This document shows positions 1-8,308 of a stretch of 64,000 nt of DNA, one piece after another. This DNA comes from Methyloligella sp. GL2. GTDB taxonomy: Bacteria; Pseudomonadota; Alphaproteobacteria; Rhizobiales; Methyloligellaceae. The notes under the pieces were generated by a model. That model did no database searches. It saw nothing but the letters and a program-made list of their open reading frames with translations, and was not told where the DNA came from. A program made the translations under genes and the position numbers. Every line of letters begins with the position of its first letter. Position 1 is the first letter of the stretch. The stretch is from the NCBI RefSeq assembly GCF_013341275.1, contig NZ_CP054476.1:1997501-2061500 (forward strand), written 5' to 3'.

Positions 1-15
1 AGTCGTCGACACCAA

Positions 16-1227
16 CTACCAGTCGACCTGGGCACGCATACCCACACCGGTGATCTGGGCGCCGTCATTGGCACCGCCGTCGATCTCCGACTGGTTCACG
101 TTCAGCATCAGACGGGTGTAGTTGTTGAGGTGCCAGTTCAGGCCGATGAGCCAGGTGTTCTGCTCACCGCAATCGGCGCAGCCACCGTCCGACAGGTCGA
201 TGACGTCATAGCGGGCAGCGATCTGCCAGGCACCGGGACCGCCCTCGTTGACCGGACGCAGAACCTTGGTGCGGCCGAACTCACCCTCGTCGTAGTTGCG
301 CATTTCACCGGTGATGAACCAGCTCGCATCGACATACCAACCGTCATAGGTCGGGGAGCCAAGACCGACGGAGGTCGGCGTATCGGCATTCAGCTGCATG
401 TACTCAGACTGGACCGAGAAGGAGCCCAGCACCGCGGCGAATTCCAGACCCCAGAGGTTGTCGGCATCGGCGATCTCGCCGGTGTCGACGAAGCGGTCGG
501 TCAGGTGGAAGTCAGCGGCGCGCTGACGGTAACGGTACAGGCCAACCTCGTTCGGGTTGCCGTCGTCACGCTGACGAACGTGGGCACCCAAATGCACGAC
601 CTTGCGGTCGGTCAGGATCGGGGCGACGGTGACACGAGCGGCGAAGGTGCTGCCCTCGTCATGGGCGTCGTCGTTGATGTTGCCGCTATAAAGACCGGCG
701 GACGCCGTCCACTGCTCTTCCTTCTTGGAGAGACCGATACCGATCTGACGCTGAAGATCGAAAGCGTCGGTGATGGCGGCACGCTCCATAAAGGTGATGT
801 AGCGGGAGCTGGTCTGCTCTTCGAGGGAGTTGTAGGTCTTGAACTGACCGATGGTGATGCCGACCGGCAGCGACTTGTACTGCAAGTAGGCGTCGGTCAC
901 GTCGGTCTCGCCGTCGGCGAAGTCGACCTCGAACTTGTACTTGATGTTGGTGTAGACGACACCCTCGACACCCAGACGGCAGCGACGGCATTCCGTGGCG
1001 TTGACGTCAGGCTCGCCGGTGATCGGCTGGTCCTGGTCGGCGCTGACATAGTCGGTCATCACGCGGCCGCGGACCTTGAACTTGAAAGAGCCATCCTTGC
1101 TGGAAAATTCCGGCGCACCCTTCCACTTCACCTTGAGGTCGAGATCGTCGTCCTCGGCATGCGCCATGGTGGCGCTGGTCGCGAGGATAGCGAGCGCGCT
1201 CACCCCGGCGATTAGAAATCTGTTCAT
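16..1227 (-). CDS. OprP/OprO-like outer-membrane porin
   Basis: Likely a 16-stranded anion or phosphate-selective type porin of the outer membrane (403 aa). The chosen start gives a clean signal peptide (residues 1 to about 24, ending AMA/HAE), and a GGGGGA ribosome site lies about 10 bases upstream; an upstream in-frame start would add 60 residues that do not look like a leader. The body is rich in alternating aromatic and polar strands, with an N-terminal KVRGRVMTDY-type strand and a C-terminal segment ending in VDW, as in beta-barrels. Two CxxC pairs (C80/C83 and C350/C353) are unusual for this family. It stands alone downstream of modA on the same strand. The substrate cannot be read from the sequence. 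Confidence 0.85.
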   Translation of the reverse strand: MNRFLIAGVSALAILATSATMAHAEDDDLDLKVKWKGAPEFSSKDGSFKFKVRGRVMTDYVSADQDQPITGEPDVNATECRRCRLGVEGVVYTNIKYKFEVDFADGETDVTDAYLQYKSLPVGITIGQFKTYNSLEEQTSSRYITFMERAAITDAFDLQRQIGIGLSKKEEQWTASAGLYSGNINDDAHDEGSTFAARVTVAPILTDRKVVHLGAHVRQRDDGNPNEVGLYRYRQRAADFHLTDRFVDTGEIADADNLWGLEFAAVLGSFSVQSEYMQLNADTPTSVGLGSPTYDGWYVDASWFITGEMRNYDEGEFGRTKVLRPVNEGGPGAWQIAARYDVIDLSDGGCADCGEQNTWLIGLNWHLNNYTRLMLNVNQSEIDGGANDGAQITGVGMRAQVDW

Positions 1228-1564
1228 TTTAAACAGTCCCCCAGTCATAACCCCTGTTCTCCTCTGAAAATGCTCACCCCATTCCGGCAGGGATCTACCG
1301 GCTGGGGCTTCTTTGCTTCCGGCTGGCACGTTCAGACGGCGTTGCACCTTTTCGCGCCAGCGAATGGTTACCGTTCTATTTCCCGGCCAATGACGGGCTT
1401 GTGACACTCAGACGACAGACAGGTTTTCAAAGGGGGACTGTGGCGCAACAAACACAGTGCGGCGGAGGCGCGCATCCACGCCTCCGCCGCATACTGAGAA
1501 AATGGCGGTATTCGCCTGTTTTTATGCGAGATTTACGCGCACGGCTGGCGCGTGCAGGACTGCG
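1228..1564. other. Intergenic region between modA and porin
   Basis: No convincing gene. It holds the likely modA terminator (1459-1490) and the long leader of the porin gene, with a strong GGGGGA ribosome site just before 1227. In-frame ORF extension of the porin into this stretch lacks a signal sequence and is probably not translated. Confidence 0.6.
1459..1490 (-). terminator. Intrinsic terminator downstream of modA
   Basis: An 11-bp perfect GC-rich stem (1459-1469 with 1480-1490) and a 10-base loop. Read on the minus strand it is followed by a moderately T-rich stretch (TGTGTTTGTTG). It lies about 75 bases past the modA stop and before the porin gene, so it probably separates the two transcripts. 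Confidence 0.55.
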
Positions 1565-2368
1565 CTATTCGCGCAACGCGAAGCCTTGGGCTTCGAAAAG
1601 GGCGGCAGCTTCGGCGCCGGCCAGAAAATCCAGGAACGCCGCCGCATCGGGCGAGCTCGCCTCTTTTAGCATCGTAACCGGATAAATGATTGGCGGATGG
1701 GACTCATCCGGGAATGCGCCGACGATTCTCACCTTCGGCTCGGAGGTGGCGTCAGTCTGGTAGACGATGCCGAGCGGTGCCTCTTTCCGCGCCACCAGCG
1801 CCAGGGCAACGCGCACATTTTGAGCCTGGGCAATCTTGTCGGCGACGCTGTCCCATACGCCGAGGGACTGCAAAGCGGCCTTGCCGTATTTGCCGGCCGG
1901 CACGGAATCGACATTGGCCATGGCCAAACGCCCGTCTCCGAGAAGTTTGGCCAGGGGGAATCCCGGTGCGATCTCCGCCGTGACCTCAGAATCGGCGGGC
2001 GCCACCAGGACGATTTTATTGCCGAGCAGATTTTTCCGGGTTTCCGGATCGATCAGTCCTGCCTTTTCGACATAGTCCATCCAGTCCAGATCGGCGGAGA
2101 AGAAGATGTCGGCAGGTGCCCCCTGCTCGATCTGCTTGGCCAGGGCCGAGGTGCCGGCATAAGAGATCGCGGCACGCTTGCCGGTCTCCTTCTCCCAGGC
2201 ATCGTTCACCTCATCCAGAGCGTTCTTCAGACTGGCTGCGGCGAAGACCGTCGGCCCTTTCGCATCCGCCGCCATGGCCGGCAGCGTTGCCAGAGAGACT
2301 GCCGTTATAAGAAGTGCGGCGGCGAGCGCCCGAAATGGCGCGGCTAAGACGGAATGGCGGTCCGGCAT
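1565..2368 (-). CDS. modA: Molybdate ABC transporter, periplasmic binding protein ModA
   Basis: Binds molybdate or tungstate in the periplasm for delivery to ModBC. The 267-aa protein has a signal peptide cleaved near residue 33 (ATLPAMA/AD), then the family opening VFAAASLKNALDEV. It continues with the ADIFFSAD and YAGTSALAKQIEQGAPADI segments and the C-terminal AAAFLDFLAGAEA typical of ModA. The start has an AGGAGGG site at good spacing. No modB or modC is next to it: downstream is a porin and upstream a divergent hydroxylase, so it must work with a permease encoded elsewhere or have another oxyanion partner. Confidence 0.92.
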   Translation of the reverse strand: MPDRHSVLAAPFRALAAALLITAVSLATLPAMAADAKGPTVFAAASLKNALDEVNDAWEKETGKRAAISYAGTSALAKQIEQGAPADIFFSADLDWMDYVEKAGLIDPETRKNLLGNKIVLVAPADSEVTAEIAPGFPLAKLLGDGRLAMANVDSVPAGKYGKAALQSLGVWDSVADKIAQAQNVRVALALVARKEAPLGIVYQTDATSEPKVRIVGAFPDESHPPIIYPVTMLKEASSPDAAAFLDFLAGAEAAALFEAQGFALRE

Positions 2369-2545
2369 GCTTTATTCCCTCCTGGATACAGCGTTCTCCC
2401 TCATCGATAATCGGCTGCGTCATTCCCGTCCAGATACAACGCTGTCATATTCGGCCGGCCTGCTTTTACTCCGCTCTGCGAAAGCCGGTGCAGAGCGGCG
2501 TCGCGCCACTAGGAAAGCGCATCGTGCAGTGCCAAACTCAGCCCC

Positions 2546-3802
2546 ATGACCAACTTCGGAAATAGCAATGCCATGGGCTACGATGCGGCGATTATCGGGG
2601 CCGGACCTTCGGGGCTCGCGGCGGCCTTGGCCCTGGCGCATATCGCGGAGGGTACGGGACGCCGGTTTTGCCTGATCGGGCCGCCGCCGCTTCCCGGCAG
2701 CGCGCAGGCCCGCGATACGCGGACGGCGGCGCTGATGGACAGCTCTATCGCCCTGCTGCGCCAGCTCGGGGTCTGGGAGATGCTGGCCGCCCATGCTGCG
2801 CCGCTAAAGGCGATCCGTATCGTCGACGGAGCGACGGCCGAGGGGCATACGCCGGAGATCCTGTTCAAGGCGAGCGAGATCGGGCTTGGCGCCTTCGGCT
2901 ACAACATTCCCAACGCCATCTTGGTGCAGGCGCTCTATGAGCGGCTGCAGGGGCGCATGCAAGGCCGTATGGAAGTAATCCCGGTTCCGGCCGAGGCGGT
3001 GCGCCTGAGCGAGAGCGAGGCGGAGATCCGCCTCAATGACGGCCGCACGCTGCGCGCTCAGCTCGTCGTCGGCGCCGACGGGCGGCGTTCGGTCAGCCGG
3101 TCAGCCGCCGGAATCCCGGTGCAGGAATGGCGCTATCCGCAAGCGGCGATCGCGGCGAGCTTCGCCCATGAACGGCCGCATGAGAATGTCTCGACCGAAT
3201 TCCACCGCCGCCAGGGCCCGCTCACCACGGTGCCCCTGCCCGATCAGCAGCGCTCCAGCCTGGTCTGGGTGACGGACGAGGCGGAGACGGAAGAGCTGAT
3301 GGGGCTGGACGATGTGGGGTTTGCCGCCCGGCTGCAGTCGCATCTTTCCAATATCACCGGTGCCATTGGCGCGATCGGCGCCCGGGCGAGCTTTCCCGTC
3401 GCCGGTCTCACCGCCAAGGAATTGATCGGCGAGCGTACGGCGCTTGTCGGCGAGGCGGCGCATATTCTTCCCCCGATCGGGGCGCAGGGGCTCAATCTCG
3501 GCTTCCGCGATGCCGCCTGGCTCGCCGAGCAGCTGAAATCCGCCGTGGCGGAGGGCAGCGATCTTGGCGCGCGCGGGCCGCTCTTACGCTACGCCGACAG
3601 CCGCAAGATCGACGTAATGACCCGGACTGCCGGGGTCGATCTGCTCAACCGCTCGCTGCTGACCGAATTCCCGCCGGCGCAACTGGCGCGCGGGGCGGTT
3701 CTGCTTGGGCTCAAGGCCTTTCCGGCACTGCGGCGCCTCGCCATGCGGGCGGGGATTTCCCCGCCGCCGCCCTTGCCCCCTTTGATGCGGCAGGCCAGTT
3801 GA
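2546..3802 (+). CDS. UbiH/UbiF/VisC-family FAD-dependent ubiquinone hydroxylase
   Basis: A flavoprotein mono-oxygenase of the UbiH/COQ6 group, expected to hydroxylate the ring of a ubiquinone precursor. The 418-aa protein has the N-terminal dinucleotide fold IGAGPSG (residues 17-23), the middle GADGRRS motif (about 176-182), and the second FAD motif GEAAHILPPIGAQGLN (from about 302), the hallmark of this family. Which ring position it acts on (UbiH, UbiF, UbiI or UbiL) cannot be decided. ATG 2573 (MGYDAAI) is an equally plausible start, because neither has a strong ribosome site. It is divergent from modA. Confidence 0.85.
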   Translation: MTNFGNSNAMGYDAAIIGAGPSGLAAALALAHIAEGTGRRFCLIGPPPLPGSAQARDTRTAALMDSSIALLRQLGVWEMLAAHAAPLKAIRIVDGATAEGHTPEILFKASEIGLGAFGYNIPNAILVQALYERLQGRMQGRMEVIPVPAEAVRLSESEAEIRLNDGRTLRAQLVVGADGRRSVSRSAAGIPVQEWRYPQAAIAASFAHERPHENVSTEFHRRQGPLTTVPLPDQQRSSLVWVTDEAETEELMGLDDVGFAARLQSHLSNITGAIGAIGARASFPVAGLTAKELIGERTALVGEAAHILPPIGAQGLNLGFRDAAWLAEQLKSAVAEGSDLGARGPLLRYADSRKIDVMTRTAGVDLLNRSLLTEFPPAQLARGAVLLGLKAFPALRRLAMRAGISPPPPLPPLMRQAS

Positions 3803-3929
3803 GACCGGGAGCGCGGCAGGACAAGTTGTCCGGCGGATCGCCGCAACCAGGGCTTCCAGGCTTGACGATCGCCGCGGCACCTGCCACGAGAGCGCGCCAG
3901 AGCGCAGTTTATCTCCCACATTCGAAACC

Positions 3930-4856
3930 TTGAGTTCCGTGGCCACTCCTCCTCGTATCCCGTTCTTCCGCGACCTGAAATACCGGCTGGAATATGTCGT
4001 GCTGCGGCTGTTGATCGGCTTCGTGCGGCTGTTTCCGATCGATCTCGCCGGCACGATTTCGGGCAAAACCTGGCGGCTGATCGCGCCGTATAACCGGCGA
4101 CACAAGCGGGCGCTGAAGAATCTGGAGATCGCCTTCCCGGAGAAGACGCCGGAGGAGCGCGAGAAGATCGCGCTGGCGATGTGGGAAAATCTCGGCCGGG
4201 TGATGGCCGAGACCATGAATATCGACCGCATCCTGAAAGAGCCGGAGCGGCTGCACGTGACCAACGGGCACGTGATCAAGCGCTACAAGGACAAGATGGG
4301 GCCGGTGCTGATCGTCACCATGCATATGGGCAATTGGGAGCTCGGCATGTGGCCGGTGACGCTTGCGGGCGTGCGTCCGGCCGGCGTCTACCGCCTGGTG
4401 AAGAACCCCTATGTGGACCGCTATTTGCGGGCGCAGCGCAAGGCGCTCTATCCGGGCGGGCTGTTCGGGCGCGGCCGCGCCGACGGCACCCAGGAGGGCC
4501 AGAAGACCGCGCGCCTGATCATGGATTATGTGCGCCAGGGCGGCCGGCTGGGCTTCATCTCCGACCTTTACGATGCCCAAGGCATCGAGGTGCCGTTCTT
4601 CGGCTATCCGGCCAAGAGCATGCCGATCACCGCGATGATCGCCCGCCGCGTGGGCGCGCGGATCTGGATCGGACGCTGCATCCGAATCGGCAACCGGGCC
4701 TGTTTCGACGTCAATGTGAACGAGCTGCGGGTGCCGCGGACGCAAAACCAGGCCGAGGATATCCGCGAGATCACGGCCGCGATTCAGCGCTGTTTCGAGG
4801 GCTGGATTCGCGAAAATCCCGAACAATTCATGTGGTCGAACCGGCGCTGGTTCTGA
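3930..4856 (+). CDS. LpxL/HtrB-family lipid A biosynthesis acyltransferase
   Basis: Transfers a secondary acyl chain to lipid A at the inner membrane. The 308-aa protein has a hydrophobic N-terminal anchor (about residues 20-45) and the catalytic H-x4-[DE] motif as H132-M-G-N-W-E137, followed by a second block containing GGRLGFISDLYDAQGIEVPFFG, in which residues around D and G match the family. The TTG start at 3930 is the annotated choice; GTG 3939 is possible. It lies 127 bases after the hydroxylase gene on the same strand. Which acyl chain or lipid A position it uses is not evident. Confidence 0.85.
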   Translation: MSSVATPPRIPFFRDLKYRLEYVVLRLLIGFVRLFPIDLAGTISGKTWRLIAPYNRRHKRALKNLEIAFPEKTPEEREKIALAMWENLGRVMAETMNIDRILKEPERLHVTNGHVIKRYKDKMGPVLIVTMHMGNWELGMWPVTLAGVRPAGVYRLVKNPYVDRYLRAQRKALYPGGLFGRGRADGTQEGQKTARLIMDYVRQGGRLGFISDLYDAQGIEVPFFGYPAKSMPITAMIARRVGARIWIGRCIRIGNRACFDVNVNELRVPRTQNQAEDIREITAAIQRCFEGWIRENPEQFMWSNRRWF

Positions 4857-4943
4857 CCCGGCCCTGCGCCAGATGACGCCGTTGACAGCTCGGAACAGAT
4901 GCGCTCATCATTTGGCTAAAAGCGAAATAAAGGGGACTGCGCC

Positions 4944-5276
4944 ATGGCGATGGTGAGCAATGCGAAGTTCCAGATCGGCCAGGTGGTTCGCCATCGGGTC
5001 TATTCCTTCCGAGGCGTGATCTTCGACGTCGATCCCTCATTCAGCAATACGGAAGAATGGTACCAGTCGATCCCGGAGGATGTCCGGCCGTCGAAGGACC
5101 AGCCTTTCTACCACCTGCTGGCGGAGAATTCCGAGACCGAGTACATCGCTTATGTCTCGGAGCAGAATCTCATTGCCGACGGCTCCGACGAGCCGTTGCG
5201 CCATTCGCAGGTGCCGGAGCTGTTCGAGGATCTGCAGGACGGCGTGTTCCGCTTCCGCTTCGTGCAAGAACATTAG
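4944..5276 (+). CDS. hspQ: HspQ, hemimethylated-DNA-binding/heat-shock protein (YccV-like)
   Basis: A small YccV-like protein of 110 aa. In enterobacteria HspQ acts as a specificity factor for Lon protease and was first described as binding hemimethylated DNA. The sequence shows the family core: KFQIGQVVRHRVYSFRGVI, then DVDPSF, EEWYQ, QPFYHLL and YVSEQNL. Length matches the family. The stop codon lies inside an 11-bp tandem duplication (5271-5292), and a strong bidirectional terminator follows at 5371-5405. The gene stands alone. Confidence 0.93.
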   Translation: MAMVSNAKFQIGQVVRHRVYSFRGVIFDVDPSFSNTEEWYQSIPEDVRPSKDQPFYHLLAENSETEYIAYVSEQNLIADGSDEPLRHSQVPELFEDLQDGVFRFRFVQEH

Positions 5277-5305
5277 ATCGGCATTAGATCGGCAATAGAT
5301 CTCGG
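5271..5305. repeat. 11-bp tandem duplication over the hspQ stop codon
   Basis: The unit CATTAGATCGG occurs at 5271-5281 and again exactly at 5282-5292, followed by a degenerate third copy to about 5305. The first unit contains the hspQ TAG stop. Confidence 0.85.
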
Positions 5306-5370
5306 TGCTGCCGTAAGGGGCTTAAGAGCCCGCCTGCCCTGCCCCGCAGACAACCGCATCCAGATACGAA

Positions 5371-5405
5371 AAAGGCCGCGCGCCCTTCCGGGTCACGCGG
5401 CCTTT
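5371..5405. terminator. Bidirectional intrinsic terminator between hspQ and ialB
   Basis: Perfect 10-bp stem, AAAGGCCGCG (5371-5380) with CGCGGCCTTT (5396-5405), and a 15-base loop. A-rich on the left and T-rich on the right, so it can stop transcription from both converging genes. Confidence 0.85.
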
Positions 5406-5443
5406 GAATTTTTGCGGCGCCTTCTTGCTGCGCGCTGGAGGTC

Positions 5444-6187
5444 CTACTGGACCGGAACGGCGGTCTTCGGTGCCACGGAGCTTCCGCCGCCGCCTTGCGA
5501 TTCCTTCTGCTGCTCGGCCTCGGCTGCCTTATTGGCCAGCTCCATCTGCCGCTTGCGGATCATCTCCATCAGCTTGCGGCGGGCTTCCTGGTATTTGGCG
5601 GTATCCACCGGCGGGCCGTCATAGGCCTTGGTGAAGCCCTCCAGCGGAACCGGGAAACCGATCGCCTTGCCTTGCAGATTGACCGCCGCGACGACGATCT
5701 GCTTGCCCTTGCGGAAGCTGTCGAGCAGCTCCGGGGTCAGCTCGGTCTCGGCCTGGCAGCTGGTGGCGTAGCACAGGGTATATTGCAGACGGATCGGCTC
5801 CTGCTCGTCCACCTTGATCTGCACGCCGGCGGGAATCGCCAGGGCGATCGCGGTGGGCAGACGGACCAGAAGCGTCTCCTTGTCCTCGCCTTCCACCTTG
5901 CGGATCGCGGCGGCGACCAGCACCATGCCGGAATTGCCATCGAGTCGCTCATGGTGGGTGAGGCAGATTTCCTTGTCGTTGGTCTTGGCGGTCTTCTCGC
6001 AAAGCTTAACCCAGGCTGCCTGCGGCTGGACGGCTTCGCCGTTGGCGGCACCTTGCTGAGCAGGTTGTGCTTGCTGGGCCATTGCGGGAGCCGCGGCCAG
6101 AACAACCAGTCCGGCCAATGCACCCAGCGCCAGCGACCGCAGCGCGTTCCCCCGGGGCTTGTTCCATTGATCGTTCGACCCAAGCAT
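5444..6187 (-). CDS. Invasion-associated locus B (IalB) family protein
   Basis: A secreted or periplasmic IalB-family protein of 247 aa; the family was named in Bartonella but is widespread and of unclear biochemical role in free-living alphaproteobacteria. A signal peptide ends near residue 37 (APAMA/QQ). The IalB core includes KLCEKT, EICLTHHE, VRLPTAIALAIPAGVQI and TLCYATSCQAE, with four cysteines (63, 75, 139, 144) that could form two disulfides. The C-terminal tail is a charged helix followed by a low-complexity GGGGSS segment. The GGAAGGG ribosome site supports the start. It is convergent with hspQ. Confidence 0.9.
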   Translation of the reverse strand: MLGSNDQWNKPRGNALRSLALGALAGLVVLAAAPAMAQQAQPAQQGAANGEAVQPQAAWVKLCEKTAKTNDKEICLTHHERLDGNSGMVLVAAAIRKVEGEDKETLLVRLPTAIALAIPAGVQIKVDEQEPIRLQYTLCYATSCQAETELTPELLDSFRKGKQIVVAAVNLQGKAIGFPVPLEGFTKAYDGPPVDTAKYQEARRKLMEMIRKRQMELANKAAEAEQQKESQGGGGSSVAPKTAVPVQ

Positions 6188-6466
6188 AGTGAAACCCTTC
6201 CTTCATTTCGCATGTTGCAGCGATTGCGGCGAGATCGCCGTGACGCTGCCATGTTCGCGCGCCGGTCTTTGGCTACCGGTCAATACCCGAATTGAGGCGT
6301 AGACGTGACTAGAGGCATTATTCAAGAGGCTTGGCGGCGTCTGGAGCTGCATGCTGTGTTTTTTTCGCCACAGATGACCAAATGGACACAGCTTTGTGCT
6401 TCGAAAAGAGCAGCAAGCCTGAAGGCCCTTGACCGTTGCAGCATCTATAGCCAGAGGCCTTGCCGG

Positions 6467-8308
6467 TTGAAAGTCCTAATTGCATCCCGTGCCGCGCTTC
6501 TCGCTACAGGGCTGTTCGTCGTGATCGGCGCCGCCTCCGGTGCCGGCGCAGCCGAGCCGCAGACGGGCATCGCCATGCACGGCCAGCCGCTGCGCCAGGG
6601 CGACTTCACGGCGTTCCCTTACGTCAATCCGGATGCGCCGAAAGGCGGGCGGCTGGTGCTTGCCGAGCAAGGCTCGTTCGACAGTCTCAACCCGTTGATC
6701 GTGAAGGGACAATATGTCGAGGGCATCCGCGACTACGTCTACGAATCGCTGATGGCCCGGGCCTATGACGAGCCCTTCACCCTCTATGGGCTGATCGCCA
6801 AGACGGTCGAGACGCCGGAGGATCGGAGCTATGTGGAGTTCCAGCTCGATCCGCGCGCCAAATTCTCCGACGGCGAGCCGATCACGCCGGAGGACGTGCT
6901 GTTCAGCTTTGCGTTGTTGCGCGACCACGGTCGGCCGAACCACCGGAGCTATTACAAGAAGGTCGAAAGGGCCGAGAAAGCCGGGCCGAACGGCGTGCGC
7001 TTCACCTTCGATAGCAGCGGCGACCGGGAGATGCCGCTGATCATGGGGCTGATGCCGGTACTGCCGAAGCACGCCATCGATCCGGACCGTTTCGAGCAGA
7101 CCACGTTCAAGCCGCTGATCGGCAGCGGTCCCTATACGGTGGACAAGGTGGAGCCGGGCAAGAGCATCACTTACGTCCGCGATCCCGATTATTGGGGCGC
7201 CGATCTTGCGGTCAATCGCGGCCGCTTCAATTTCGATAAGATCCGCATCGATTATTACCGCGACACCGGCGCCATGTTCGAGGCGTTCAAGTCGGGGCTG
7301 GTGCAGTTCCGTTACGAGGAAGACCCGACCCGCTGGACCGAGAGCTACGATTTTCCGGCGGTGCATGACGGCGAGGTGGTGAAGGACGCCCTGCCCCTCG
7401 GCGTGCCGGCGGGCATGTCGGCATTGGTGTTCAACACCCGCCGCCCGGTCTTCCAGGACGTGCGGGTGCGGCAGGCTTTGATCGCGCTGTTCGATTTCGA
7501 CTGGATCAACCGCACGCTCTATCACGGCCAATACGAGCGCACACAAAGCTACTTCTCCCGTTCGGCGCTGAGTTCTCATGGCAAGCCCGCCGACGCCCGC
7601 GAGCGGGAGCTGCTGGCGCCCTACCCCGATGCGGTGAGCCCGGAGATCATGGATGGGAGCTTCAGCTTCCCGGAAGGCTCTCAGAGGGGGCAGAACCGCC
7701 AAAGCCGTCTGGCGGCCCTGAAGCTTCTGCAACAGGCCGGCTATACGCTGAAAGGCGGGCGGCTGGTCGATGCGAAGACCGGCACGCCCTTCACTATTGA
7801 GATCTTGGCGGCGACGCGGACCCAGGAGCGTTTGCTGCTGACTTATGCCAGAGCCTTGAAACAGCTAGGCATTCAGGTGCGAATCCGGCAAGTTGACTCG
7901 GCGCAATATCAACGGCGGAAGCAGACTTTCGACTTCGATATGATCCAGTATTACTGGCCGGTCTCTCTTTCACCCGGGAATGAGCAATCGTTCCGCTGGG
8001 GCAGCGATGCGGCCGTGACGGATGGATCTTTCAACTATCCCGGGGTGACATCGCAAGCCGTCGACGCAATGATCGCCGCACTGCTTGAGGCCAAGGACGA
8101 AAAATCCTTCGTCTCCTCGGTCCGCGCATTGGACCGTGTGCTGCTCTCCGGCGCCTATGTGGTGCCGCTGTTCCATCTTCCAAAACAATGGGTTGCCTAT
8201 TGGCGCCCGCTGCAACGACCAAAACAGACCTCGCTGTTCGGCTATCTACTGGATAGCTGGTGGATCGCGCCGGAGGGAGAGGCATCGCCAGAGCCTTCCG
8301 CGCCATGA
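6467..8308 (+). CDS. YejA-like extracellular solute-binding protein, family 5 (oligopeptide)
   Basis: Periplasmic binding protein of the DppA/OppA superfamily, closest in feel to YejA. The TTG start at 6467 (613 aa) gives a signal peptide ending near SGAGA/AEP, with AGAGG 10 bases upstream; a GTG at 6305 would add 54 unlikely residues. Core features are GGRLVLAEQGSFDSLNP, SYVEFQLDP, FSDGEPITPEDV, FSFALLRDHG, GSGPYTVDKVEPG, and the YejA-type FNFDKIRIDYYRDTGAMFEAFKSG block. No permease or ATPase genes adjoin it; the next gene overlaps by 4 bases and is an adenylate-forming-like protein, so the pair is probably co-translated. Confidence 0.85.
   Translation: MKVLIASRAALLATGLFVVIGAASGAGAAEPQTGIAMHGQPLRQGDFTAFPYVNPDAPKGGRLVLAEQGSFDSLNPLIVKGQYVEGIRDYVYESLMARAYDEPFTLYGLIAKTVETPEDRSYVEFQLDPRAKFSDGEPITPEDVLFSFALLRDHGRPNHRSYYKKVERAEKAGPNGVRFTFDSSGDREMPLIMGLMPVLPKHAIDPDRFEQTTFKPLIGSGPYTVDKVEPGKSITYVRDPDYWGADLAVNRGRFNFDKIRIDYYRDTGAMFEAFKSGLVQFRYEEDPTRWTESYDFPAVHDGEVVKDALPLGVPAGMSALVFNTRRPVFQDVRVRQALIALFDFDWINRTLYHGQYERTQSYFSRSALSSHGKPADARERELLAPYPDAVSPEIMDGSFSFPEGSQRGQNRQSRLAALKLLQQAGYTLKGGRLVDAKTGTPFTIEILAATRTQERLLLTYARALKQLGIQVRIRQVDSAQYQRRKQTFDFDMIQYYWPVSLSPGNEQSFRWGSDAAVTDGSFNYPGVTSQAVDAMIAALLEAKDEKSFVSSVRALDRVLLSGAYVVPLFHLPKQWVAYWRPLQRPKQTSLFGYLLDSWWIAPEGEASPEPSAP

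Noticed and set aside
130..1215. 361-codon frame opposite the porin gene
   Set aside because: Antisense to a well-supported porin and of low-complexity composition.
6305..6466. N-terminal extension of the YejA-like protein
   Set aside because: The extension has no signal features; the TTG at 6467 gives a good signal peptide and has a ribosome site.
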